A DNA stretch of 64,000 nt from positions 1-64,000 of the forward strand of contig NZ_BIMA01000028.1 in the NCBI RefSeq assembly GCF_004000845.1. The letters run 5' to 3'. Shown one piece after another: positions 53,196 to 63,542 of the stretch; within the stretch, counting starts at the first letter, position 1, and every line of letters starts with the position of its first letter. A program made the position numbers and the translations under genes. Source of the DNA: Paenibacillus koleovorans NBRC 103111 (GTDB lineage: Bacteria; Bacillota; Bacilli; Paenibacillales; NBRC-103111). The notes under the pieces are model-generated. The model searched no databases. It was given only the letters and a program-made list of their open reading frames with translations, and was not told where the DNA came from.

Positions 53196-53902
53196 TGGGA
53201 ATCGAATCGATCAATCGAATGTCTACGCCCGATATCCGGATGGCCAGCGTGATGATCGGCATCGTGACGAACAATAAGGACCCGGAGAAACAAGCGCGGG
53301 TGAAGCTGAAGCTGCCGATTCTCGGACTTGACAAAGAAACGGACTGGGTTCGTATCGCTACACTGATGGGCGGCAAAGAAATGGGCAGCTTGTTCATACC
53401 CGAAGTAAACGATGAGGTGCTCGTCGCCTTCCATCTGGGCGATCTGAGCCAGCCGATCGTGATCGGAACCTTGTGGAACGGCAAACAAGCCCCGCCCAAA
53501 GGCGAGGATAACAACACTGTCCGCAAAATCGTTTCCAAAAAAGGACATGAGATTACGTTCAACGACGATGACAGCAAAGCGGCCGTAACGGTCAAGACCA
53601 AAAAGGGGCATACGCTCGAATTGTCCGACAAGGATGATAAGCTGACCGTCAAGGACAAAAGCGGCAACAACTCCATCGTGATGGACGGCTCAGGCAACAA
53701 GGTTACGATCAAGTCGAGCACCTCCGAGATCACGATGAGCGCGTCGGGAGACATCTCGATCAAGAGCAACAAGGCGATCGAGCTGTCGTCTACGCAGATC
53801 AAGCTGGAGGCGAAAGCGCAGCTGTCGCTTAAGGCGGGGATGGTCGACATCAATGCCGACGGCATCCTGAACATTAAGGGCAGCATGGTCAAAATCAACT
53901 GA
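53195..53902 (+). CDS. Spike protein, gpV/gp5-like OB fold
   Basis: A 235-residue protein with an N-terminal OB fold (residues about 12-90; MIGIVTNNKDPEKQARVKLKLPIL, VNDEVLVAFHLGDLSQPIVIGTLWNGK). From about 105 it forms a beta-helix of repeated short strands (KAAVTVKTKKGHTLELSDKDDKLTVKDKSGN), the needle. It lacks a lysozyme domain. Together with gpD it corresponds to Afp8/Pvc8, which in those systems is one fused VgrG-like protein; here it is split in two. Confidence 0.93.
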   Translation: MGIESINRMSTPDIRMASVMIGIVTNNKDPEKQARVKLKLPILGLDKETDWVRIATLMGGKEMGSLFIPEVNDEVLVAFHLGDLSQPIVIGTLWNGKQAPPKGEDNNTVRKIVSKKGHEITFNDDDSKAAVTVKTKKGHTLELSDKDDKLTVKDKSGNNSIVMDGSGNKVTIKSSTSEITMSASGDISIKSNKAIELSSTQIKLEAKAQLSLKAGMVDINADGILNIKGSMVKIN

Positions 53903-53919
53903 TAGAGGGCGGAGTGCAA

Positions 53920-54321
53920 GTGTCGAAATCGTTTTTGGGCAAAGGCTGGAAGTTTCCCGTAGAAGTAGACATGACCACCGGAAGAATCAAAATGTCGGAG
54001 CATGAAGACGACATCGCCGAAGCGATCCGACTGATCATCTGGACGGCCAAAGGCGAGCGTGTCATGCGGCCCAGATTCGGCTGCGGCATCCATTCGTTCA
54101 TGTTCGAGCTGACGGACGATACGACGCTGCGCCTGATGGAATCGAGCATTCGCGAAGCGATCCAGGAATGGGAGCCTCGCGTGCACGAAGTGGAGGTCCA
54201 CGCCTCGGTCGATCCGAGCAACCGCGAAAAAGTGCTGCTGCATGTCCAATACGAGGTCCGATCGACGAACAACCTGTTCAACCAGGTGTACCCGTTCTAC
54301 ATTCACGAAGGAACGAACTAA
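53920..54321 (+). CDS. Baseplate wedge protein gp25-like
   Basis: About 133 residues: FLGKGWKFPVEVDMTTGRI, EAIRLIIWTAKGERVMRPRFGCGI and VDPSNREKVLLHVQYEV are the gp25/GpW pattern, including the EPR-like segment WEPRVHEVEV. gp25 nucleates sheath polymerisation on the baseplate. GTG 53920 is preferred to GTG 53914, which would touch its ribosome site. Confidence 0.95.
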   Translation: MSKSFLGKGWKFPVEVDMTTGRIKMSEHEDDIAEAIRLIIWTAKGERVMRPRFGCGIHSFMFELTDDTTLRLMESSIREAIQEWEPRVHEVEVHASVDPSNREKVLLHVQYEVRSTNNLFNQVYPFYIHEGTN

Positions 54322-54345
54322 CGCGAGCGAAAGGGGGGGAATGCC

Positions 54346-57300
54346 CTGCAAGCGCCTAACATCGACGAGCGTGATTTGCATGATTTGATCGATCAGATGA
54401 AGCAGCTGACGCCATACTATACGCCGGAATGGCGCTTCAATCCGGACAACCCGGATCCGGGGACGGCGTTGTTCCTCATCTTCGCGCAGCTGTTCCTGGA
54501 AAATGTGAAGCGGTTCAACCAGGTTCCGGTGAAAAACTTCATCTCTTACCTGAATTTATTCGATATCGCGCTGGAGCACGCTAGACCGGCCCAAACCTAC
54601 ATGCAATTCCGGTTGGCCGAAGGGGCGGCGGAGCTGGTGCATATACCGGCCGGCACGCAAGTATCCGGATCGTCGCCGCTCAGCGAGCTGCCGGTCGTGT
54701 TCGAGACGAACGAGACGATGTACGTCACGCCGGCCAAGCTGCTGAACTTGTTCGCCGTCAGCACGCGCCAGGATAAAATCATACACGTGTACGAAGGAGT
54801 CGGCCCTACGGCGGCGATCGAGTCGAACACCGAGCCGATGACGTTCTACGAGTTCGAGAAGGGCCGCAATTTGCAAGAGCACGGCTTCTACATCATGCAT
54901 GACGATCTGTTCCTGGTTAAGGGACCGGCACAAATCCAGCTGCGTATCAATCATACGCACAAGAAATACGCCGAAACTTCTGTAGCGCGCTTACTAGGCC
55001 CTAGCCCGCATTTGGAGTGGGGCTATTTCACGGAAGACGGCTGGCTGCCCTTCGATCGCGTCGAGGTGCAGGGAACGAGCGTCTTTCTTACGAAGGAACG
55101 GGAAGTAGAGCTCATCCCTCAAGCGGTAAATGAAGTGGAGGGCCGATGGATCGGCTGCCGGGTGAAGTCGCTGGCCGCTCAGACCGCAGCCGAGAAGCTG
55201 CAGCAGGTCGAGCTGGACGGCATCGTCCTCAAGACGGATTATTATGATCCGGATCACCTGGGCGGCATTGTGCCGGATCAAATGTTTTTCAACGATATCC
55301 AAGTGGATCGAAGCGGCTTCCTGCCGTTCGGCGATTTCTTCGTCCCTTATTCGACGTTCTACATTTCGAGTGAAGAGGCGTTCAGCAAAAAAGAAAGCTG
55401 GGTCGACCTGTCGTTCAGGCTCAGCTGCCGGGAGAACAGGCTATTCCCAGACAAACCTCCGGAAATCAATTGGAAGCTGATCATGAAGCGCAAAGACCTC
55501 GACAAACATGAAATTCCGGACCAGGTCTCCATCCTGAACGTACTGTGGGAGTATTGGAACGGCCAATCCTGGGTTCGGCTGTCGGTGCCGAAGACGGCGG
55601 AGGAAGTGTTCTACGACCCGCTCGATTCGGAGAAGAAGATTCGCTTCCGGTGTCCGTACGACATGCAGAAGACATTCGTGAATTCCGACTACAACTACTG
55701 GATCCGGGCTAGAATCGTGAGCATCCAGAACTTGTACGCTTCCAACTCGATCTATAAGTCGCCTTGGATCGAGGAGCTGAAGCTGAGGTACGAGTATCAG
55801 GAGCCGCAGTTCATCTCGGACCGGGTTACCTCATACAACAACTTGGAATACATAGACCGCACGCGCGACGCCGCGTTGACCGGGAACAGCTTCAAGCCGT
55901 TTTACATGCTGGAGGGGAAGGAGCCGGCCGTGTACTTCCACTTCGATCAACCGATCGAGCGCGGTCCGGTCAATCTCTACTTCTCGCTGCAAGCCAGTCA
56001 GCTTCGTTCGCTCGATATTCCGCTCCTGGAATGGGAATACCTGGCCAGACGCGGCAACAGTCAAGTATGGACGGCGCTCAAGCTAATCGATCATACGCAG
56101 AACTTCACGCAGACCGGGACGATCCGATTCCTGGGTCCGACCGACTATGCGGAGCATTCGTTGTTCGGAGCGAGAGGCTTCTGGATTCGCGCCGTGAACC
56201 GCGACAGCAAGTTCGAGCTCAAGAACTATTCATTCCGGCCGCAGGTGTACAGCGTTTATATGAACACCGTCCAAATCGTACAGCAGATGAGCTTGACACA
56301 AGAATTGCCGGAGCGCGTCATCGATCCGCTGCAAGAGATTGAGAGCGGGCATACCGAATTTGTCATGAACCACACGCCCATTTTGTCGGAGGAAGTATGG
56401 GTCGATGAGACTGGGTACGTCACGGAGAACGACATTGAGGATGAATGGACGAGGCGGCATAAGGTGCAAGTGATCCGAGATTCGGAAGGGCATATCCAGA
56501 AATGCTGGGTTCGTTATGAGCCGGTCAAAAATTTGCTGATGTCGGGGCCTTACGACCGTCAATATGTCATTCAGCGGACGACGGGGCGACTCGTGTTCGG
56601 CAACGGCCGGCACGGCAAGCAGCTTCCGCATGCGGGCGAGGACCGGGTGATGGTGCATTACAAGACGGGCGGCGGACTTAAAGGCAATATGAGAGCCGGT
56701 GAAATCAATAGTTTGCAGAGCTCCATCGCTTTCATCGACTCCGTCACCAATATCGAGGCTTCCTCCGGCGGCAGCGAGCAGGAGACGATCAACCAAGTGT
56801 TCAAGCGGGGCACGCAGGTCGTGCGTCATCGCAATCGGGCCGTCACGGTCGATGATTTCGAATGGCTGGCAAGGGAAGCGTACCCGAATATTTCGAAGGT
56901 CAAATGTTTGACCGGGATCAATGTAAAGCTGGAGAAGGAGCCGGGGGCGATCACGCTTGTTATTTTACCGGAAGGCGGCTTCGCCAACCGACTCGTCTTC
57001 CAGCAGTTGAAGAAGCAGGTGGAGCAATTCTTGCTGGAGCGTGCGGCAGCTTCGGTCGCGTTTCCCGGTACGATTCAGGTTATTGAGCCCGTGTACCTCG
57101 AAATCTCCTTGTACTCCGTCATTTCGGTCAAGGAAATGGAAGAGGTCGTCCCGACGGAGCTGGATGTGATCCATAAGCTGGAGCAGTTTCTTAATCCGTT
57201 CACCGGCAACTACAACAGCAGAGGCTGGAGCATTGGGGAGACGATCCACATCTCCATGTTCATCGCACTCCTCAAGTCGATCAACAGCGTCGTCAACGTG

Positions 57301-57432
57301 GAGAAGCTGGTTATGTTCGTGCAGAAGGTCGAGAACGGGAAACGGACGGAGATTTTGCCCGATACGCTCAAGCAATACCCGCACAGCATCGTAACGAACG
57401 GCAAACATCAGATCCAAGTGAAGACTAATTAA
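54346..57432 (+). CDS. Baseplate J-like protein 1 (Afp11/Pvc11-like)
   Basis: About 1028 residues. The frame is open upstream to CTG 54346, giving LQAPNIDERDLHDL, the usual family N terminus, six bases after AAAGGGGGG; TTG 54376 would lose it. The N-terminal YTPEWRFNPDNPDPGTALFLIFAQL is the gp6-like opening. The J core is FGNGRHGKQLP and YKTGGGLKGNMRAGEI near residue 745, followed by VTVDDFEWLAREAYPNISKV. It forms the baseplate wedges. Confidence 0.93.
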   Translation: MQAPNIDERDLHDLIDQMKQLTPYYTPEWRFNPDNPDPGTALFLIFAQLFLENVKRFNQVPVKNFISYLNLFDIALEHARPAQTYMQFRLAEGAAELVHIPAGTQVSGSSPLSELPVVFETNETMYVTPAKLLNLFAVSTRQDKIIHVYEGVGPTAAIESNTEPMTFYEFEKGRNLQEHGFYIMHDDLFLVKGPAQIQLRINHTHKKYAETSVARLLGPSPHLEWGYFTEDGWLPFDRVEVQGTSVFLTKEREVELIPQAVNEVEGRWIGCRVKSLAAQTAAEKLQQVELDGIVLKTDYYDPDHLGGIVPDQMFFNDIQVDRSGFLPFGDFFVPYSTFYISSEEAFSKKESWVDLSFRLSCRENRLFPDKPPEINWKLIMKRKDLDKHEIPDQVSILNVLWEYWNGQSWVRLSVPKTAEEVFYDPLDSEKKIRFRCPYDMQKTFVNSDYNYWIRARIVSIQNLYASNSIYKSPWIEELKLRYEYQEPQFISDRVTSYNNLEYIDRTRDAALTGNSFKPFYMLEGKEPAVYFHFDQPIERGPVNLYFSLQASQLRSLDIPLLEWEYLARRGNSQVWTALKLIDHTQNFTQTGTIRFLGPTDYAEHSLFGARGFWIRAVNRDSKFELKNYSFRPQVYSVYMNTVQIVQQMSLTQELPERVIDPLQEIESGHTEFVMNHTPILSEEVWVDETGYVTENDIEDEWTRRHKVQVIRDSEGHIQKCWVRYEPVKNLLMSGPYDRQYVIQRTTGRLVFGNGRHGKQLPHAGEDRVMVHYKTGGGLKGNMRAGEINSLQSSIAFIDSVTNIEASSGGSEQETINQVFKRGTQVVRHRNRAVTVDDFEWLAREAYPNISKVKCLTGINVKLEKEPGAITLVILPEGGFANRLVFQQLKKQVEQFLLERAAASVAFPGTIQVIEPVYLEISLYSVISVKEMEEVVPTELDVIHKLEQFLNPFTGNYNSRGWSIGETIHISMFIALLKSINSVVNVEKLVMFVQKVENGKRTEILPDTLKQYPHSIVTNGKHQIQVKTN

Positions 57433-57483
57433 TGACATTAAGTAAATAAGCAGCGCCATTTTTGCCAAGGGGGAGGGATCCGC

Positions 57484-59721
57484 ATGCTGCCGCAACTGAA
57501 TTTGGACGATCGTGTATATGGTCAAATGGTGGAAGAGGCGAGAAAAGCTATTCCGGCCGTTTACCCCGATTGGACCGACGAGAATACGCATGATCCCGGT
57601 ATTACCTTCCTGGAGATGTTCTCTTGGCTGATCGAAATGCAGCAGTATTATTTGAACCAAGTGACGGAGAAAAACGAGCTGAAATATTTGAAGCTGCTCG
57701 GTACGGCGCCTCATCCGGCATCTCCTGCGGTCGCGAGTATTACTTGCACGGCGGTGCAGGAGGAAACGCTGCTGCCGCGGGGAACCAAGCTGCTCGCGGA
57801 GCATATTCCGTTCGAGACGACGGAGACTGCGCTGCTGCTGCCGATCCAGCTGACCAAAATCATCGTGCGCTCCCATTCGTCGACGCAGGACTTCACGTCC
57901 AACAACAACAGCACGATGGTATCGTTCTATGCCTTCGGTTCTTCGCCCGCCAAGGGAAATCGTTTGTACATCGGACTGTCCGACCGACTGCCGCAGCATC
58001 ATCCGGTGTCGCTCATGATCCAGATGTTCGAGCAGTATCCGATCGCCGCCAGCCCCATCGATCCGGGCGACATTTATTATCCTTCGGGGCAAGTGACGTG
58101 GAAGTATTATGGGGCCGACGAACAAGGAGTGGAAGACTGGCATCCGGTCCAACTGCTGGATGACGCCACCTATCATTTCTCCCAGAGCGGGAAAGTGAAG
58201 TTCCAGGTGAGTCAGCCGATGCTGCCGAAGGCGATTCATCCGGAAGCGGATGTCGAACGGTTCTGGCTGTGCTGCGAGATCGAGAACGGGAGCTACGAAA
58301 TTCCTCCCAAGGTGGATCGGATCAGCCTCAACTCGGTCCGCGTCAGCCAACAAAGCACGCTCAGCCTCAGCGAGCTTCGCCGTTCTGACGGTGAACCGGA
58401 CCAAACGTTCGTCCTCGATCACGACTTGAGCTATTCGGGCGTGGTGCACGTGCAGGTGAAGGACGATGAAGGGCGCTGGTCGTACTGGACGCCGATCGAG
58501 GATTGGAGCAAGTGCTTGCCGGAGTCAACGGTGTATAGCCTCGAGCTCAGCGAGAAGCTGAAGCAAGTGATCGTCCGGTTCGGAGACGGCCGGCAAGGGT
58601 TGATCCCGCCTGAAGGCGCGAATCGCATTCGGTTGATCTCGGTATCGCAAGACTTCGAGCCGCGCCGCATGATCGGACGCAGCACCGGCTTGCCGAATCA
58701 AGTGTTCAAGCTGCTGGACGGCCCGTTGCTTCAAGAGCAGCTCGTGCTCCAAGTCGGCCGTCGAGAAAGAAACACCGGAGCGTGGCTCTGGGAAGATTGG
58801 ACGCAAGTCGCCGATTTCGACTTGTCGAAGCCTTGGGACCGCCATTATCGAGTGAATGTACATACCGGAGAGATCCTTTTCAGCAATAACGAGAACGGCT
58901 CCGTTCCGGAAGCTGCGGACCGCGATAACATTTGCCTCTTGTCGCTGCGAACGGGAGGCGGCGAACACGGCAATGTGCAGGCCGGATTGATCACCCGCTT
59001 CGAGGCGGAGGATCAGTTCCCCGGCATTCGTATTTCCAATGACGTGCCTGCCGCTCACGGCAAGCTGGCCGAGACGATCGAGCAAGCCAAAGAGCGGGTG
59101 CTGCTGGAGATGCACCAGCCCGAATGTGCCGTTACGATTGCGGATATCGAGCGCATCGTACGGTCGGCTCCCGGCACGCGAGTCGCGCGAGTGAAGGTGC
59201 TGCCTCTGTATCGCGTGGGGATGACCAACTACCCGGAGCAGAAGGCGCCGGGTCAGATGACGGTCGTCGTCGTCCCTTACAGCGAGTCGCAGAAGCCGGT
59301 GCCGAGCGCCGGGTTCCTGCGGACGATCGGCCACCATCTGGATCGCTACCGGCTCGTCACGACCGAGGTGCATGTCATTCAGCCGGAATACGTGAAGGTA
59401 ACGGTGCACGCCGTAGTCGTGATCGGCCCGACCGGTCTGGGCGACAAGACGGCGATCGTGCAGCTGCTGAACAGCTACCTCCGGCCGTTCGACAGTGCGA
59501 ACGGCGACGTAGGCTGGGAGTTCGGGAAGCCGGTGTACAAGGGCGATATTTACGACATTATGAATCGGGCTAAAGGTGTCAGCTATATTCAAGACGTCTG
59601 GCTGTCGGCGGAAGGCCGCGGCATCCAGAAAGATCAGAACGGCAATATCCAGATCCCTTCCTACGGTTTGGTGTACTCGGGCGAGCACGAGATCGAGTTC
59701 ATGCGACATGGCGATTTGTAA
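57484..59721 (+). CDS. Baseplate J-like protein 2 (Afp12-like)
   Basis: A 745-residue second wedge protein: N-terminal DLTDENTHDPGITFLEM-type gp6 opening (seen as YPDWTDENTHDPGITFLEMFSWLIEMQQYYLN), and the J motifs RFGDGRQGL and LRTGGGEHGNVQAGLI. The C terminus (TVVVVPYSESQKPVPS, ending at gp6-like wedge strands) is shared with the preceding gene. It follows that gene by 51 bp. Confidence 0.93.
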   Translation: MLPQLNLDDRVYGQMVEEARKAIPAVYPDWTDENTHDPGITFLEMFSWLIEMQQYYLNQVTEKNELKYLKLLGTAPHPASPAVASITCTAVQEETLLPRGTKLLAEHIPFETTETALLLPIQLTKIIVRSHSSTQDFTSNNNSTMVSFYAFGSSPAKGNRLYIGLSDRLPQHHPVSLMIQMFEQYPIAASPIDPGDIYYPSGQVTWKYYGADEQGVEDWHPVQLLDDATYHFSQSGKVKFQVSQPMLPKAIHPEADVERFWLCCEIENGSYEIPPKVDRISLNSVRVSQQSTLSLSELRRSDGEPDQTFVLDHDLSYSGVVHVQVKDDEGRWSYWTPIEDWSKCLPESTVYSLELSEKLKQVIVRFGDGRQGLIPPEGANRIRLISVSQDFEPRRMIGRSTGLPNQVFKLLDGPLLQEQLVLQVGRRERNTGAWLWEDWTQVADFDLSKPWDRHYRVNVHTGEILFSNNENGSVPEAADRDNICLLSLRTGGGEHGNVQAGLITRFEAEDQFPGIRISNDVPAAHGKLAETIEQAKERVLLEMHQPECAVTIADIERIVRSAPGTRVARVKVLPLYRVGMTNYPEQKAPGQMTVVVVPYSESQKPVPSAGFLRTIGHHLDRYRLVTTEVHVIQPEYVKVTVHAVVVIGPTGLGDKTAIVQLLNSYLRPFDSANGDVGWEFGKPVYKGDIYDIMNRAKGVSYIQDVWLSAEGRGIQKDQNGNIQIPSYGLVYSGEHEIEFMRHGDL

Positions 59722-59746
59722 GAACGGAAGAATCGAGGTGTAGACA

Positions 59747-61852
59747 TTGGCAGACGGACCCAACTTTATCGCATTTCATAAAGCTTCCGACTGGGAGCGA
59801 GGAATCGGCTACAATGTGATAATCACCGATTCCGGCATGGCGCTGACGCAAACCGAGAAGTACGCGGTGTCCCAAATGTTCGAGCTGGCGGACTTGATCG
59901 GCCCGAGCGAAGTGATGGACATGGCGCTTGGCGACGGCAACAAAATGTTCCTCCTGGATGAACAAGCGGCCGTATGGAGCGTAGACACCGACTCCGGCCT
60001 CGTGGAACCGCTGCTCGCGTCGAATCACGGCTTGTTCGGATCGGCTTCGAATATGACTGTCTCAGGGGACCTGCTCATCGTAGCCGATCCGCATGCCGAT
60101 CATCGCCTGATGGCGATTACGATCAGCAGCGGGCAGATCGTCTGGGTGCGGAGCGAGCTGTTGTACCAGCAGCCGCTGCTCGTCCTGGCGATAACGGTGG
60201 ACGCTCGCAAGCACATCCATTTGCTGACGCCTCATGAGGCGTCGGAGGAAGGCGGCGAGTGGACCGTCTCGGAAGGAATGCCTTATCGGCTAATCGAGCT
60301 GGATCCGTACGGGGACTTGGTTCACATCCATACGCTGCATGAATGGGTCGTGGACCGACCGACCTCGCTTGCGCAGCTATATAACCGGTTCCAGCTCGCA
60401 GTAACTGAAGGCGGCAACACGTTCATAGCCGATCGCGGGGAGCGGAAGCTGTTCCAGCTGCGGCCTCCCGATCTGGCACGGATGATTCCTCCCGATGTGG
60501 AGGACATTCCGCTCTCGTCGGTGGCGGTCGGACCGGACGACATCGTGTACGCAGGCGACACGAGGACAGGCGGAGGCAGGGATGATGGACGCTTCCTCTT
60601 GAGGTTAGACCCCGATGGCCGTCTCGTGGAGCAATTGACCTCCTACATCGGCCATGCAGATCTAATGCGGCTCGACGCAACGAATCGACTTGTGGTGTTG
60701 AATCGGAAGGATGCTCAGATTACGCTGCTAAGCAAGGTCAAACGAACGAAGGCGTTCGAATCGACCGGCAGGCAACACGGCTTCTATTATTCGACAGCGA
60801 TCGACAGTCATATCAGCGAGCTCGTCTGGCATAAGTTAGCGTTGCAAGCGAACTTTGAAGGCGATACGCATCTGATCGTGCGCTACTATGCTTCCGATTC
60901 CAAGAAGGCGATCGTAGACGGGGCGTATGTCGATTTGGACGACTACATCACGGATCCGAATATTCCGTTCCTGATCAAACAAGTGGCGCTCAAGCCGCTC
61001 TGGTCGAAGCCGCTCCTGAATCCGCGGGAGGCATTGCTGCACCGCGCTCAAGGCCAGTATTTATGGTTGTTCTTCGAATTCAGCGGTACGGATACAGGGA
61101 CGCCGGACGTTTTCAGTATGAGAGTGTATTATCCGAGAACGTCTTATTTAAACTACTTGCCTGCCGTCTATCAAGAAGAGGAGCAGAGCAAAGATTTCCT
61201 GGAACGTTATTTTTCCTTGTTCGCCACGTTTCTGGAAGGTATGGACGAGAGAATCGACCGGGTCGTGCAAGTGTTCGATATCGACGCGGTATCCGGGCCT
61301 TATCTCAAATGGTTGGCTACATGGCTCGGCATCGCTTCCCAGGAGCATTGGAGCGAGGAGCAGCTGCGCAGCTTGATGCGGGCGGCGCCGGCCATCTACA
61401 GGCAGAAAGGAACGCGGGCCTCGCTAGAGAAGCTTATCGCGATCTATACGGGGGAGGCGCCGATCATCATAGAGCCGTTTCAGATTCAGCATCTGAAGGA
61501 AAAGCAGGAATTCGCTTCGATCGTCCCGCTGCTCTATGGCGACAATCCTTACTGTTTCAACGTACTGGTGAAGCAGGAGCATGCGGAGAGCGAGAAGCAG
61601 CGAATCGTGCTGCAGAAAATTCTGGATGAGCACAAGCCGGCCTATACGGAAGCGAGATTGATCGTCCTGCAGCCATGGGTGTACATGGACTACCACTCTT
61701 ATCTGGGCGTCAATACGTTCCTGTCCGAGCCTAGGCTGTTCGTCCTCGACGAGCGTTCGAGCCTGCCGCATCATACGATCATTATCGATGTGGAGCGAGA
61801 CAACCGGATGGATATTCATACCCGACTGGAACTGGATTCCGAGTTAGAATAA
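59747..61852 (+). CDS. Tail protein I-like domain fused to a beta-propeller
   Basis: A 701-residue protein. Residues about 50-340 show repeated short beta blades (MDMALGDGNKMFLLDEQAAVWSVD, GGNTFIADRGERKLFQL, DIVYAGDTRTGGG) of an NHL/SMP-like propeller. Residues about 465-640 (YLPAVYQEEEQSKDFLERYFSLFATFLEGMDERID, YLKWLATWLGI, YRQKGTRASLEKLIAIYTG) are the phage tail protein I family. It should link the wedges to peripheral fibres. TTG start at 59747. Confidence 0.9.
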   Translation: MADGPNFIAFHKASDWERGIGYNVIITDSGMALTQTEKYAVSQMFELADLIGPSEVMDMALGDGNKMFLLDEQAAVWSVDTDSGLVEPLLASNHGLFGSASNMTVSGDLLIVADPHADHRLMAITISSGQIVWVRSELLYQQPLLVLAITVDARKHIHLLTPHEASEEGGEWTVSEGMPYRLIELDPYGDLVHIHTLHEWVVDRPTSLAQLYNRFQLAVTEGGNTFIADRGERKLFQLRPPDLARMIPPDVEDIPLSSVAVGPDDIVYAGDTRTGGGRDDGRFLLRLDPDGRLVEQLTSYIGHADLMRLDATNRLVVLNRKDAQITLLSKVKRTKAFESTGRQHGFYYSTAIDSHISELVWHKLALQANFEGDTHLIVRYYASDSKKAIVDGAYVDLDDYITDPNIPFLIKQVALKPLWSKPLLNPREALLHRAQGQYLWLFFEFSGTDTGTPDVFSMRVYYPRTSYLNYLPAVYQEEEQSKDFLERYFSLFATFLEGMDERIDRVVQVFDIDAVSGPYLKWLATWLGIASQEHWSEEQLRSLMRAAPAIYRQKGTRASLEKLIAIYTGEAPIIIEPFQIQHLKEKQEFASIVPLLYGDNPYCFNVLVKQEHAESEKQRIVLQKILDEHKPAYTEARLIVLQPWVYMDYHSYLGVNTFLSEPRLFVLDERSSLPHHTIIIDVERDNRMDIHTRLELDSELE

Positions 61853-61875
61853 CTAGTAAAGGAAGATGAAGCGCT

Positions 61876-63516
61876 ATGAAAAAGTCCAGGTATTTTCCTT
61901 TTGAGCGTAACCGGTACTTCTATGCGAAGCTGCTGACGGTGCGCGATTTCGAGGCGGAGCAAAAGTATTTCAACGACAAGAGGCGTTTGCTCAACCGGCT
62001 GCTGTATGGAAGCGGCGTCGTGTCGGGCTTGCAGGTCATCGCCATCGACGACAAGTCGATCTCCGTGGAGATGGGCATCGCGATCGACCACTTGGGGCGC
62101 GAGATTATCGTGGCGTCCCCGGTCACATTGAAGCTGTCCATGATCGAAGGCTTCACGAACAACGAGTATGCGAAAAACGTGTATGTGTGCATCGCCTATG
62201 ACGAGAAGGGCAAGGAGCCGGTTCATTCCGTCGCCAACGTCTCTTTGCGCTCCGAGGAAGTGAACGAATACAACCGCGTTGTCGAAAGCTACAAGCTCAT
62301 CGTGAAGGAAGAGGCTCCGGACCCGACCGCCTTCGAATGGAACAGCATGGTTGAGGATTCGATCGTGGTGTACGCGGACAGCCAAGTGCGCATTGTGCAA
62401 TCGGTTCCCCGATACGTGCAGCCGGGCGAAACATTCGATGTGGAGCTCAGGGTGGAGAAGACGTTGCAGACGCCGAAGCTCCGCTTCGAATACGTGCCGG
62501 ACAGCGATGCCGTCAGGTATACCGATCCGAACGGCTCGAATGTCGTGCTGTTCGCCGAGCCGGATGAAGCTTCCGAAAGCGAATACCGTGTCACTTTTCC
62601 AATGAAGGCTGCTTCGCAGGAGCAGAAAAAAGTGCGACTCGGCGCCAAATCCGGTTCCGCCAAGCTGTTCATCGGCGATCGGCAAATTACGGTCGATGCG
62701 CGCTTCGCCAACACACTGGACTTGACTAGCCAGTCGTTCGAGGATTGTTTGCTGCAGGCTTACTACAACCGGACGCTCGATCAATCGATCGAATCGTCCT
62801 CCGAGCCTTACATTTATTTGGCTAAAATCAGTCTCTTGGAAATCGGCGCTACATATATGATCGATCGTGTCGAACGGTTCCCGTTCCAAGAGCAAGTGCT
62901 CGGCACGCCGATCCTGCATCAGCTTCTCAAGAATAAGCGCCAGTCGGGTACGGCTGTCGCCGGCTCCGCTCCGAGCGTGCCGATGGCGTTCGAGTCCGGC
63001 GATGTCGAGCTGGAGAAGCTGAAGCAATTGGCCTCCGCCGTAAGCCATATGGGCAAGGCTGCGGCATGGGAGGACTATGCAACAGGAGTCGTGGAGATTC
63101 CGATCGAGAACACAGCCAAGTCAGGCTTGAAAAGCCTGGTCGCCAAGCAAGGGAAAAGCGTCGTGTCCGGCGAAATCTCGCACGGACTCGGGGAGGGCAA
63201 TGTATACGTATCGGTCGGGTTCGAGGAAACGGACACGAATCCGTTCAGCGAGATGCTGAACAAGGACAACACGATCGTATACGGTGCCCATGATGTGTTT
63301 AAAGACACGGAATTCGATACGCATCTGCCGCAAGTGTCGCTCGGCACCTTGGTTTATCCGCACCGCGGCTCGTTCCGCGTAGGCGTCAAGCTGCACCAGC
63401 CGACGGAGCTGAAGGCGCTTCGGCTGAGATGGTGGGCGATCCGCAAGCTGGAAGACGCGCCGTCGTCTCTGACGATGGAAGCGACCAGCCAAGCGGCCGC
63501 CGGTAACGCAGAGTAA
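61876..63516 (+). CDS. eCIS baseplate-associated protein, fibre or adaptor candidate
   Basis: A 546-residue protein. The N-terminal 95 residues (YFPFERNRYFYAKLLTVRDF, KRRLLNRLLYGSGVVSGLQV, MGIAIDHLGREIIVASPV) are a conserved block that I know from eCIS and phage-tail clusters. The rest is beta-rich with a jelly-roll-like region near 180-275 and a repeated one near 370-530. It has no enzymatic motif. It may be a base for tail fibres or a surface-binding protein; its position after the tail-I gene supports the baseplate. Confidence 0.75.
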   Translation: MKKSRYFPFERNRYFYAKLLTVRDFEAEQKYFNDKRRLLNRLLYGSGVVSGLQVIAIDDKSISVEMGIAIDHLGREIIVASPVTLKLSMIEGFTNNEYAKNVYVCIAYDEKGKEPVHSVANVSLRSEEVNEYNRVVESYKLIVKEEAPDPTAFEWNSMVEDSIVVYADSQVRIVQSVPRYVQPGETFDVELRVEKTLQTPKLRFEYVPDSDAVRYTDPNGSNVVLFAEPDEASESEYRVTFPMKAASQEQKKVRLGAKSGSAKLFIGDRQITVDARFANTLDLTSQSFEDCLLQAYYNRTLDQSIESSSEPYIYLAKISLLEIGATYMIDRVERFPFQEQVLGTPILHQLLKNKRQSGTAVAGSAPSVPMAFESGDVELEKLKQLASAVSHMGKAAAWEDYATGVVEIPIENTAKSGLKSLVAKQGKSVVSGEISHGLGEGNVYVSVGFEETDTNPFSEMLNKDNTIVYGAHDVFKDTEFDTHLPQVSLGTLVYPHRGSFRVGVKLHQPTELKALRLRWWAIRKLEDAPSSLTMEATSQAAAGNAE

Positions 63517-63542
63517 CAATCGCGTAGAGGAGGACGTCAGTG

